Source: an uncultured Porphyromonas sp.
GTDB taxonomy: Bacteria > Bacteroidota > Bacteroidia > Bacteroidales > Porphyromonadaceae
NCBI RefSeq assembly: GCF_900541275.1
Contig: NZ_UQJH01000027.1
Coordinates: forward strand, 1-13,506
DNA length: 13,506 nt
Direction of reading: 5' to 3'
Shown piece after piece: positions 1 through 6,370 of the stretch (its first letter is position 1; each line of letters begins with the position of its first letter). Under the pieces are notes generated by a model. It was not told the DNA's origin, searched no databases, and worked only from the letters and a program-made list of their open reading frames with translations. The position numbers and the translations under genes are program-made.

Positions 1-8
1 CAAAGGTA
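1..8 (-). promoter_or_regulatory. Possible leftward promoter -7 box at window edge
   Basis: On the minus strand, positions 8 to 1 read TACCTTTG, a perfect match to the Bacteroidetes sigma-A -7 consensus TAnnTTTG. It would drive a gene lying to the left of the window. No TTTG-like -33 box sits at the usual 19-21 bp spacing, so the call rests on the -7 box alone. Confidence 0.4.
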
Positions 9-65
9 ATCTCTATTTTCCTCCCCCTCCCAGCACATCAAAATGCGAATTAGCCCCTTTTTCAG

Positions 66-73
66 TACCTTTG
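66..73 (+). promoter_or_regulatory. Promoter -7 box of tRNA-Gln
   Basis: TACCTTTG matches the Bacteroidetes -7 consensus TAnnTTTG exactly and ends 14 bp before the tRNA. Transcription would therefore begin only a few bases before the mature 5' end. A -33 TTTG is not evident at the right distance, which is common for these promoters. Confidence 0.65.
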
Positions 74-87
74 CGCCAACATCAGAC

Positions 88-158
88 TGGAGTATGGTGT
101 AATGGTAGCACTACAGGTTTTGGTTCTGTCTGTCGAGGTTCGAATCCCCGTACTCCAA
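88..158 (+). tRNA. tRNA-Gln (anticodon TTG)
   Basis: A full cloverleaf can be drawn. The acceptor stem 88-94 pairs with 151-157 over 7 bp, with discriminator A158. The D stem is 97-100 with 108-111, and the anticodon stem 113-117 with 125-129. The loop 118-124 carries anticodon TTG at 120-122, which reads CAA. The T arm is 134-138 with 146-150 around TTCGAAT. The 3' CCA is not encoded. One oddity is an A136-C148 mismatch in the middle of the T stem. The tRNA has its own -7 box upstream and a terminator hairpin just downstream, so it appears to be a single-gene transcript. Confidence 0.95.
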
Positions 159-171
159 CTCTCCGTTGCAC

Positions 172-210
172 GAGAGCACTTCGGTCAGCCCGAGGTGCTC
201 TCTCTTTTTT
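172..210 (+). terminator. Rho-independent terminator after tRNA-Gln
   Basis: GAGAGCAC (172-179) pairs with GTGCTCTC (195-202). The helix continues through a T-G wobble and TCGG/CCGA (181-184 with 190-193) to a five-base loop. A run of six T follows at 205-210. The stem of about 13 bp plus T tract, 14 bp after the tRNA, is a classic intrinsic terminator. Confidence 0.85.
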
Positions 211-248
211 AGTGCAGATTTTAGGCAGTGTAAGTGTCTCCGGCTCAA

Positions 249-331
249 CCCTCGGTCTATTACCGATATTAGGGAATTCTTTTACCGGTATTAGTCAACA
301 CTAATATCGGTAAAAGAATTATCCCAGAGGG
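249..331. repeat. Long AT-rich hairpin with three copies of a 13-bp word
   Basis: Positions 275-295 pair with 300-320 as a 21-bp helix with one G-T wobble and a four-base CAAC loop. After a two-base bulge (321-322), GGG 272-274 pairs with CCC 323-325. The word TTACCGATATTAG occurs at 260-272, again with one change at 282-294, and exactly inverted at 301-313. The upstream copy could therefore compete for the same 3' arm. An outer CCCTC/GAGGG pair (249-253 with 327-331) encloses the unit. No T tract follows, so it is not a normal terminator. It could be a dispersed intergenic palindrome, a regulatory RNA fold or a mobile-element remnant. Confidence 0.7.
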
Positions 332-377
332 ATAGTAGCATTTTCTGACCTTCCCGGCTTGTCCTACAGTATACACA

Positions 378-753
378 GGCTGTGGCAACGCATTTGAGTG
401 GTACAGAAGCTATTCATCTCATCGTGAAGAGTGGGGAACGAAGCACCCCTTGTGCGTGCCCACTCCCTAGCCCCGAAGACCCGTGGACCAGGTGTCGCAA
501 GCAATCCCTCGACCCCGTCAGGATGTCGCACTATCAAGCTTGCCCGGGGAATGCGACGCCAAGACGGGGGCGCCGGGAAAGGGGATTTCTGCTCGGCGAC
601 CCGCAAGGGGTCGAGGGGATCAAGGCGGGTATCGGCACATCGGTCACCGCTTCGCGGATGACCGATGCCTATGGAGCGAGCACCCTTCGGGTGCCTCACG
701 GATGAGCCCACTTCGGTACTTGATTAACCTAATGCTCAAATGCGTTACCCCAG
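378..753. other. GC-rich highly structured intergenic element, candidate ncRNA or non-autonomous repeat
   Basis: No credible protein gene lies here, but the sequence is unusually self-complementary. A perfect 12-bp inverted repeat, AACGCATTTGAG at 387-398 and its complement at 735-746, closes it, with further imperfect pairing outward to 378 and 753. Nested inside are stems 401-409/711-719 (one mismatch) and 418-427/696-706 (one bulge). Branches inside these include hairpin 429-435/459-465, a long-range stem 506-516/607-617, stem 513-519/563-569 as an alternative to part of the previous one, stem 525-530/552-557, hairpin 571-598, a 13-bp hairpin 638-667 with a TTC loop, and hairpin 680-694 with a TTC loop. 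I do not recognise an RNA family: the RNase P, tmRNA and SRP signature sequences are absent. Strand is undecided. Two A-C mismatches (386/747 and 679/695) would become G-U pairs on the minus strand, a weak hint only. No TAnnTTTG box clearly drives it. Confidence 0.5.
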
Positions 754-794
754 AGCATGCAGGCTGCGGGCTTAGACTTTTGAGCTAAATATCG

Positions 795-802
795 TACCTT
801 TG
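795..802 (+). promoter_or_regulatory. Promoter -7 box of tRNA-Arg
   Basis: TACCTTTG is an exact match to the Bacteroidetes -7 consensus, 30 bp before the tRNA. The leader between them contains a short GAGTG/CACTC hairpin (813-817 with 825-829). A TTTG at 779-782 is only 12 bp away, too close to be a normal -33 box. Confidence 0.6.
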
Positions 803-832
803 CACGGTCAATGAGTGGCGAGGTCACTCTCT

Positions 833-906
833 GGCTGAGTAGCTCAGTTGGATAGAGCAACAGCCTTCTAAGCTGTGGGTCTTGGGTTCGAATCCCAACT
901 CAGTCA
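833..906 (+). tRNA. tRNA-Arg (anticodon TCT)
   Basis: The acceptor stem 833-839 pairs with 899-905 (one G-T wobble), with discriminator A906. The D arm begins GCTC at 842. The anticodon stem 860-864 pairs with 872-876, with anticodon TCT at 867-869, reading AGA. The T stem 882-886 pairs fully with 894-898. CCA is not encoded. The gene has its own -7 box and a strong hairpin directly after it, so it is probably transcribed alone. Confidence 0.95.
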
Positions 907-912
907 CCCCCT

Positions 913-947
913 GAAGCCACGCCGGGATCCGCTCCCGGCGTGGCTTC
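913..947 (+). terminator. Hairpin terminator candidate after tRNA-Arg
   Basis: GAAGCCACGCCGGGA (913-927) pairs perfectly with 933-947, giving a 15-bp GC-rich stem and a five-base TCCGC loop, six bases after the tRNA. No T run follows. It may act as a transcript-end stabiliser or a weak terminator rather than a classic intrinsic one. Confidence 0.6.
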
Positions 948-985
948 GTCGTACCTGTGCCGCCCCTCTCCGGCAGATAGCGATC

Positions 986-1026
986 AAGAAGAGCGACCCC
1001 CCTTGCAAAGGGAGGTCGCTCTTCTT
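986..1026 (-). terminator. Hairpin terminator candidate after ppiD (possibly bidirectional)
   Basis: AAGAAGAGCGACC (986-998) pairs with GGTCGCTCTTCTT (1014-1026). After one C-A mismatch the helix goes on with CCCTT/AAGGG to a three-base loop, about 18 bp in all. It lies 22 bp past the ppiD stop codon on the minus strand. The flanks are only moderately T-rich, so termination could work from either side and is inferred. Confidence 0.65.
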
Positions 1027-1048
1027 AATAATTGACTTGACCTAAGAC

Positions 1049-3187
1049 TTAGAAGAAGTTGTATCTGTTGTCAGAGATCTTAGCCTTGGAGATGACCGTC
1101 TGGAGAGCAGTTGCGCGGATCATACCCTGCAGTGAGTGCTCAAGTGAGGTCTTGATCGTCGTGGCATCGCTCGCCTGTGCATCAGCCTCTCGGGAGAGGA
1201 CATTGACGAGATAGACGCCATTGAGACCCTTCACGGGGGTAGCGGTATTCAGCGCAGCGACAGCAGCGGCAGCGTTGATGCCAGGCTCTACGCCGAGACC
1301 CTCAAGTCTGGTGGTGCTGTACTTGACGAAACTGAGTGAGTCGATCGATGAGCCGATGGCACTTGCGTAAGCCTCGAGCGAAGAGTGGTCAGCGCTCATC
1401 ATCTGATCGTAGAGGAGGTCTGCCTTCTTCTGATTGGCGAGGAGTGCAGAAATCTGATCCTTTACCACCTCGATGGGCATAAAGCCCTCGCCGAACTTTT
1501 TACCGACGCGGGTGACGACGTACTTCTCGTCAGCCTCCTTGATCGGGGAGATCGTACCCTCCTTATTCTGCATAGTCCAGGTGACGATGTCACGACTGTT
1601 GCTGATGCCGGGGGCAATAGAGGGCTGCGAGGAGGAGATCAGCTGATCCTTGAGTACCTGGTAGCCAGCGTTGAGAGCCTCTTGGGTGAGATCCTTGTCT
1701 TTGCTTGAGGTGAGGAAGGAGCTGAGGTTATTGTAGATCTGGGTCTGCGTCTCCGTGGAGGCGGTCACCTCCTTGGCAGCAAGGGCGACCTTAAACTTAT
1801 CTACCACAGGCTTTGCCTCAGAGACGAGGATGATGTGCCGACCGTACTTGGAGGTAAAGGAGAAGGGGACACCCACCTGGGCGGAGTAGATGGCCTCAGC
1901 AAAGTCCTGACCGATGTAATTGGTTGCCATAGCCTCGGTGAGCCAACCGATCTGACCGCCCTGAGCAGAGGAGTTGCGGTCGAGGGAGTAGGTCCGTGCA
2001 GCCGTGGCAAAGGTCGCGGGAGCAGCCTGCAGTGTAGCGAGGAGACTATCAGCATTCACCTCGGGGGCATTGGGCGTACCAGCGGGAGGGAGTACGATGT
2101 GACTCACGAGCAGGGACTCGGGTGCCTGCTTGCGGCTGATGATCTTGGCGACGAGGTAATTCTTGTCCTGCGGGATGATCTCACTGACGGAGCCGGTCTC
2201 GGCAGTGGTGATGAAGTTGGCGATCTCCGTAGGCATAGAGGGGGTATTGATGTCCTCAGCGGTGATGTAGGTGTCAGCGTAGGGCACATCGCTGTAGTCG
2301 GAGAGCACGAGAGCGGGATCCTTGCCGGCGATGAGCTCCTCACGAGCGGATTGGATGTCCTCCTCGGCGGCCTTGTAGTCGGCCTCAGAGGGGTCGATGG
2401 AGGCGTAGATGACGTCCACGTGCGCTCCGGCATCGGTGCGGAAGTAGTCCTTGTGCGCATTGTAGTAGTCCTTGATCTCCGCATCGGCTACCGTGACAGC
2501 AGAGTCAGGCAGAGCGATCGTGCGACGACCGACGTAGGTGAGGTTCTGGACCGTCTTATTGTACTCGGTCTCGCGAGCTACCTCGAGCTTATTAGCTACG
2601 ATAGCCTTGGAGAGGAGACCGAGATACTTCTCCTGGAGTCGGAGGTCTCTTACCTGGGTCTCAGTCTCAGCCCACATGCTCCGCATCTGGTCGATCTGCG
2701 ACTGCTGCTCGGGGCTGTAATTCTCCTTGGTATTGAGTTGCTTAAGGAACGTAAGAAGCTGTGCTCTATTGAACTCTCCTGTATTGGGATCCGTGAATTG
2801 CTGACGGATGATGGGCGAGATGTTTTGACCCTGGATGAGGTCAAAGGTCTCTGCAGGAGTGATGCTCAGACCGATCTTGCCAGCCTCGTCGTGGAGCACC
2901 ATATTGGAGACGATGGTGCCGAAGATCTGATTATTGAGCTGTACGGTCTGGTCGGAGTTGAGGGACTGACCCTGAGCGCGCATCTGCTCATTCATAGCAT
3001 TGACATGCTGCTGGTAGTCCTCGATGCGGACCTTATTGCCATTGACAGAGAAGGCTGTCATCTTGCTGTCTCTCCACAGGGCACTCCCTCCGGTGACCAA
3101 GTCTCCCAGGATGAAAGCGACCATGCCGAGACCTACTGCGGCGATAAGGCATCCGGCTTTGCTTCTTAGTTTCTCTAATGTTGCCAT
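1049..3187 (-). CDS. ppiD: PpiD/SurA-like membrane-anchored peptidyl-prolyl isomerase
   Basis: This 712-residue protein is a periplasmic foldase candidate that helps envelope proteins fold and catalyses cis-trans isomerisation at proline. The N terminus (MATLEKLRSKAG) is typical of Bacteroidetes PpiD. It is followed by one membrane helix at about residues 11-32, then a SurA_N-like helical chaperone region to about 240. A parvulin (PPIC) domain lies at about 357-460, marked by LLVSHIVL, GGQIGWL and GRHIILV. A long C-terminal region may be a second, degenerate parvulin-type segment. An in-frame start 63 bp upstream (3250) is rejected, because a good promoter at 3228-3259 would start transcription downstream of it. 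The gene stands alone, divergent from the phosphoesterase and followed by a hairpin. Family assignment is firm; its clients are unknown. Confidence 0.9.
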   Translation of the reverse strand: MATLEKLRSKAGCLIAAVGLGMVAFILGDLVTGGSALWRDSKMTAFSVNGNKVRIEDYQQHVNAMNEQMRAQGQSLNSDQTVQLNNQIFGTIVSNMVLHDEAGKIGLSITPAETFDLIQGQNISPIIRQQFTDPNTGEFNRAQLLTFLKQLNTKENYSPEQQSQIDQMRSMWAETETQVRDLRLQEKYLGLLSKAIVANKLEVARETEYNKTVQNLTYVGRRTIALPDSAVTVADAEIKDYYNAHKDYFRTDAGAHVDVIYASIDPSEADYKAAEEDIQSAREELIAGKDPALVLSDYSDVPYADTYITAEDINTPSMPTEIANFITTAETGSVSEIIPQDKNYLVAKIISRKQAPESLLVSHIVLPPAGTPNAPEVNADSLLATLQAAPATFATAARTYSLDRNSSAQGGQIGWLTEAMATNYIGQDFAEAIYSAQVGVPFSFTSKYGRHIILVSEAKPVVDKFKVALAAKEVTASTETQTQIYNNLSSFLTSSKDKDLTQEALNAGYQVLKDQLISSSQPSIAPGISNSRDIVTWTMQNKEGTISPIKEADEKYVVTRVGKKFGEGFMPIEVVKDQISALLANQKKADLLYDQMMSADHSSLEAYASAIGSSIDSLSFVKYSTTRLEGLGVEPGINAAAAVAALNTATPVKGLNGVYLVNVLSREADAQASDATTIKTSLEHSLQGMIRATALQTVISKAKISDNRYNFF

Positions 3188-3227
3188 TGTTTCGGTTGTA
3201 AGCGTACAAGTACGATCTAATATCGTG

Positions 3228-3259
3228 CGAAGGTACCACGTTTTTGACACTTAGGCAAA
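3228..3259 (-). promoter_or_regulatory. Promoter of ppiD (-33 and -7 boxes)
   Basis: On the minus strand, TTTG (3259-3256) is followed after a 20-bp spacer by TACCTTCG (3235-3228). This differs from the Bacteroidetes consensus TTTG-N19-21-TAnnTTTG at one base. The implied transcription start near 3222 decides the ppiD start codon in favour of 3187. Confidence 0.65.
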
Positions 3260-3312
3260 TGTAAAACCAGAAGGCATCCATTGTATTGTGCTAGGATTTC
3301 GATCAGTCGGTC

Positions 3313-3343
3313 TTGTCAAGATGGGGGCATGTCGGTACATTTG
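3313..3343 (+). promoter_or_regulatory. Promoter of the metallophosphoesterase gene
   Basis: TTG at 3313-3315 and TACATTTG at 3336-3343 are separated by 20 bp and match the Bacteroidetes sigma-A pattern. The start codon follows 30 bp after the -7 box. Together with the ppiD promoter it makes a divergent control region of about 190 bp. Confidence 0.65.
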
Positions 3344-3373
3344 CACATCTGATAAACCTAACAACGAGACCCT

Positions 3374-4579
3374 ATGGGCAAGATTATACGGATAGTCTCG
3401 GCTTCGCTATTAGCCACCACGACCGGGACAGTTGGCTTCAATTGGTCGAAGTGGATCACGCCGCTTGTAGAGCCTGAGTATGTGCTCTCGGACAGTGTGC
3501 AGCGTGTGCAGCTGACCCCCGGGGAGGATGGTCTCCGGGAGCGGGTCGTCTCTTGGGTGTCGGGGGCGGATCGCAGCGGGGATAGCCTCCGCCTATTCTG
3601 TGGGGACAGTCTCCTCTTCCGGAGCGGACCCTTTCATAAGGAGATAAGGACGCACGGCGGAGTGACGCACGTACAGAGTGTGACTATCCCCTCACTGGTG
3701 GCGGGGAGGTACCCCTACACGATCACCTCTGGTGATGGGGTGGAGGCCTATCGAGACACGCTCGTCATCCCGTCGGACAGCCTTCAGACCTTTGTGCTTA
3801 TCGGTGATGTGCAGGACACTTGGGGGGATGATACGCGACCGCTGATGGACAGCTTGTATAGGGCGCACCCCGGTGCGGCGGCGTGGATCCAGGTGGGAGA
3901 CCTGATTGAGCGCCCTCATGATCAGTACTGGAGACGGTACTACGATGCCTTTGCCTCTGTGGCACCGCGCATCCCTCTGATCACCGTGATCGGAGATCAT
4001 GAGAATGAGGCGGGGCTGATGTACGATGTGGATGATCGGTGGGAGTATGTACTTGACTACCCCGACAATGGTCCCGAGGAGAGGGTGGGGCACGCCTACT
4101 ATATCGACTATCCCGATATGCGGGTGGTCTGCTACGACTCCAACTCCCTCTTCTGGTCCATCGGCACTCAGCGTCCGTGGCTGGAGCGGGTGCTGAGGGA
4201 GCGGAAGGATCAGCCCTTCCTCGTTGTCTGTGCTCATCATCCGGTTTACTCCGGGACGAAGAACCGATTTAACCCTCTGAATAATAGTCTCCTCGGTCCT
4301 CTATTTCGCCGATGCGGGGTGGACCTTGTGCTGGCAGGACACGACCATATCTTTGCCCACGACCGGGATGCCGATGGCGGCGGACCTCACTACATAGGGC
4401 TAAGCACGGCGCACAAGACCTACTCGGTGCAGGAGCCGGAGCGGCATATTGCCTCTGAGAGTGGAGCGCGGTACTACGGCATCATGACTGTCACCCAGAA
4501 GGTGCTGAGGGTAGCGGTCTATCGGGAGGGTGGGACCCTGCTGGACTCCCTTAGCGTCAGTCGGAAAGGGCGTCGCTAA
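3374..4579 (+). CDS. Calcineurin-like metallophosphoesterase, probably exported
   Basis: This 401-residue protein belongs to the calcineurin-like phosphoesterase superfamily and is closest in layout to purple-acid-phosphatase-like proteins. Residues 1-22 (MGKIIRI followed by a small-residue hydrophobic stretch) look like a signal peptide or anchor without a lipobox. A beta-rich, FN3-like region spans about 38-135. The metal-site motifs follow in order: GDVQD 144-148, GDL 175-177, GDHE 207-210, AHHPVYSG 287-294 and AGHDH 321-325. Two features are unusual. The third motif is GDHE where GNH[E/D] is normal, replacing the usual Asn metal ligand by Asp, and the first motif has Gln where other families have His or Gly. 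The substrate is not predictable. The gene has its own promoter and is followed by a separate promoter for the next gene. Confidence 0.85.
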   Translation: MGKIIRIVSASLLATTTGTVGFNWSKWITPLVEPEYVLSDSVQRVQLTPGEDGLRERVVSWVSGADRSGDSLRLFCGDSLLFRSGPFHKEIRTHGGVTHVQSVTIPSLVAGRYPYTITSGDGVEAYRDTLVIPSDSLQTFVLIGDVQDTWGDDTRPLMDSLYRAHPGAAAWIQVGDLIERPHDQYWRRYYDAFASVAPRIPLITVIGDHENEAGLMYDVDDRWEYVLDYPDNGPEERVGHAYYIDYPDMRVVCYDSNSLFWSIGTQRPWLERVLRERKDQPFLVVCAHHPVYSGTKNRFNPLNNSLLGPLFRRCGVDLVLAGHDHIFAHDRDADGGGPHYIGLSTAHKTYSVQEPERHIASESGARYYGIMTVTQKVLRVAVYREGGTLLDSLSVSRKGRR

Positions 4580-4599
4580 GCCCTCTCATCTCATTTTGC

Positions 4600-4607
4600 T
4601 ACCTTTG
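4600..4607 (+). promoter_or_regulatory. Promoter -7 box of the ricT-gldH unit
   Basis: TACCTTTG is an exact -7 match lying 38 bp before the RicT start codon, in the 66-bp gap after the phosphoesterase. No convincing -33 box is seen at 20 bp spacing. Confidence 0.55.
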
Positions 4608-4645
4608 TATACTCGCAAGACTATCAAAGCGAAGCCGAATATTTT

Positions 4646-5827
4646 ATGATACAAGATAGTGACTCTCACACTAAGTGTCCGTCGGTGGCGGGCAATAGTG
4701 GGAATTTGGATACATACGATTACTTCTACGACGTGCCGGAGTCCCTGGACGAGCACCCGTACGTGGAGGTACAATTCAAGAACACCCGCAAAGAGTTTTT
4801 CCTCAATAATCTTCACCTTCCCCTCACCAAGGGCGACATGGTGGCTGTCGAGGCCTCTCCCGGTCACGATATAGGGCGGGTCTCGCTCACCGGCCGACTG
4901 GTGGATCTCCAGATGCGTAAGCTTGGGGTCACGATGCCGGAGCAGCCTAAGACCATCTATCGCATAGCTCGTCCGCTAGACCTGCAGAAGTACGAGGAGA
5001 GCAAGGCGAAAGAGCACGAGACGATGATCGGCAGCCGTCAGATCGCGAAGAGGCTGGGGCTGGATATGAAGATCGGGGATGTGGAGTATCAGGGTGATGG
5101 GCAGAAGGCGATCTTCTACTACATCGCTGATCACAGGGTGGACTTCCGGCAGCTGATCAGAGAGCTGGCAGACGCCTTCCACATACGTGTGGAGATGAGA
5201 CAGATCGGTGCTCGTCAGGAGGCGGGACGGATCGGTGGTATTGGTCCCTGCGGACGACAGCTCTGCTGCTCGGGGTGGATGACCAGCTTCCACTCTGTCA
5301 GTACCAATGTGGCCCGCCAACAAGATATTGCTATCAATCCTCAGAAGCTGGCGGGTCAGTGTGCCAAGCTAAAGTGCTGCCTCAACTATGAGCGTGACAC
5401 CTATGCGGAGGCTCAGAGTTCGCTGCCACCGAGAGATGTGCGGCTGGAGTGTCAGCGTGGTGTCTATGCGTTCCTCAAGGCGGATACCCTTGCGGGACAG
5501 GTCTCCTATATCTCTACCGGGGATGCCCCGTCCAAGCAGCGCGAGGTGGTGACGATCAGCAAGGAGCGAGCCCTCGAGGTGATTGACCAAAATCGTGCCG
5601 GCATACAACCGGTATCGCTCGTCTCAGACTCTGAGGAGGAGCAGCTCTCCGGACTGAGTCGGGTAAGTGACATACTGTCGGAGGAGAGCCTCTCCCGCTT
5701 CGACAATTCCCGAGACGACTCACGTCCCAAGCGGTCGCGTAATGGTCGGAATAGGAGGCGCCCTCAGGGTGGCTCGTCCGGGCGGTCCAAGGGGACAAGA
5801 CAGCCGCGGGGTGAGGCTCGCAAGTAG
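4646..5827 (+). CDS. ricT: PSP1-domain protein, RicT (YaaT) family
   Basis: This 393-residue protein carries the PSP1 C-terminal domain. The family signature GGIGPCGRQLCC is at about 197-208, and a second cysteine cluster QCAKLKCC at about 238-245 brings six conserved cysteines (202, 207, 208, 239, 244, 245). In Bacillus subtilis, RicT works with RicA and RicF in an iron-sulfur complex affecting RNA maturation. No partner genes are seen here, and the Bacteroidetes role is unclear. Residues after about 357 form a basic Arg/Gly/Ser-rich tail, which suggests RNA or ribosome contact (inference). It sits 25 bp before gldH, an arrangement common in Bacteroidetes. The ATG at 4646 follows an AT-rich leader and a -7 box. 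Confidence 0.88.
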   Translation: MIQDSDSHTKCPSVAGNSGNLDTYDYFYDVPESLDEHPYVEVQFKNTRKEFFLNNLHLPLTKGDMVAVEASPGHDIGRVSLTGRLVDLQMRKLGVTMPEQPKTIYRIARPLDLQKYEESKAKEHETMIGSRQIAKRLGLDMKIGDVEYQGDGQKAIFYYIADHRVDFRQLIRELADAFHIRVEMRQIGARQEAGRIGGIGPCGRQLCCSGWMTSFHSVSTNVARQQDIAINPQKLAGQCAKLKCCLNYERDTYAEAQSSLPPRDVRLECQRGVYAFLKADTLAGQVSYISTGDAPSKQREVVTISKERALEVIDQNRAGIQPVSLVSDSEEEQLSGLSRVSDILSEESLSRFDNSRDDSRPKRSRNGRNRRRPQGGSSGRSKGTRQPRGEARK

Positions 5828-5852
5828 ACTCTTTCGTAGTGAAAAAAGAGCT

Positions 5853-6326
5853 ATGAAGCGGCTCAGTCGGTATGGTCTCTTTGTCGCCTCTCTGCTGGTG
5901 GTGCTACTCTTGCAGGCGTGCCGGCGGAGGGTGCTGCCGGTCTACTCTTACTACCAGTCTCTGGAGGGAGCAGAGTGGGCTATCGAGGATGAGCTTTTCT
6001 ACACCTTTTCTGCCTCTCCCGGTGAGCGCTATCTGGTGGAGGGTGTGGTGCGGGTGACTCCCGACTTTGCCTTGCGCCAGATACCTATCGGCGTAGTCTT
6101 GGAGACGCCGGATCACCGCTTCGAGGAGTCTAAGGTGCTGCTATCCATCACGTCGGCGAAGCTCCGGACGACCGGCTACATCGTGAGGGAGTACCCCTTT
6201 GCGATCATATCAGACTTCCGACCGGATACCTCGAGCTTCTATACCATCAGTCTCCGACCACTTCTGAGGGACTCTGTCATCCGAGGGGTGATCGAGGTGG
6301 GGGTCACTGTGACACCGAGCCGATAA
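5853..6326 (+). CDS. gldH: GldH-family lipoprotein
   Basis: This 157-residue lipoprotein resembles GldH, an envelope lipoprotein required for gliding in Flavobacterium and kept in many non-gliding Bacteroidales. The signal peptide has a basic start (MKRLSRYG), a hydrophobic core at 8-20 and a lipobox LQAC with the lipidated Cys at 23. The residues after the Cys are RRR rather than the acidic stretch of the Bacteroidetes surface-export signal, so a periplasm-facing location is likely (inference). The body has Ser/Tyr-rich beta-strand character, with W at about 37 and the SLRPLLRDSVIRGVIEVGV ending usual for the family. The ATG at 5853 is preceded by a purine-rich AAAAAAGAG. The longer reading frame from 5667 lies inside ricT and is rejected. 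Confidence 0.85.
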   Translation: MKRLSRYGLFVASLLVVLLLQACRRRVLPVYSYYQSLEGAEWAIEDELFYTFSASPGERYLVEGVVRVTPDFALRQIPIGVVLETPDHRFEESKVLLSITSAKLRTTGYIVREYPFAIISDFRPDTSSFYTISLRPLLRDSVIRGVIEVGVTVTPSR

Positions 6327-6332
6327 TATAGC

Positions 6333-6340
6333 TATCTTTG
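6333..6340 (+). promoter_or_regulatory. Promoter -7 box of the asparaginase operon
   Basis: TATCTTTG matches TAnnTTTG and begins seven bases after the gldH stop codon. The implied start near 6346 lies downstream of a possible TTG start at 6338, which decides the asparaginase start in favour of the ATG at 6371. Confidence 0.55.
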
Positions 6341-6370
6341 CGCTTGACCTTTTTTACTTCTATAGTCACC

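Noticed and set aside
71..304. Open frame covering tRNA-Gln and its terminator
   Set aside because: The tRNA cloverleaf and terminator account for the sequence.
364..711. Overlapping open frames of about 76-115 codons on both strands in the GC-rich intergenic region
   Set aside because: Several frames are open at once, as expected from GC-rich structured DNA. The translations are Arg/Pro/Ser-rich with no domain, no promoter fits, and the self-complementarity explains the sequence better.
378..753. Retron msr-msd, RNase P RNA, tmRNA or SRP RNA
   Set aside because: The 12-bp closing repeat recalls retron a1/a2, but no reverse transcriptase is in the window. The conserved core sequences of RNase P (GAGGAAAGTCC), tmRNA (tRNA-like ends) and SRP are missing.
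1835..3169. A 444-codon plus-strand frame antisense to ppiD
   Set aside because: It is a mirror of the well-supported ppiD gene; its product is a low-complexity Leu/Gly/Asp/Val-rich string without recognisable motifs.
3188..3250. Upstream in-frame start for ppiD
   Set aside because: The promoter at 3228-3259 would place transcription start inside this extension, and the MATLEKLRSK start matches the family.
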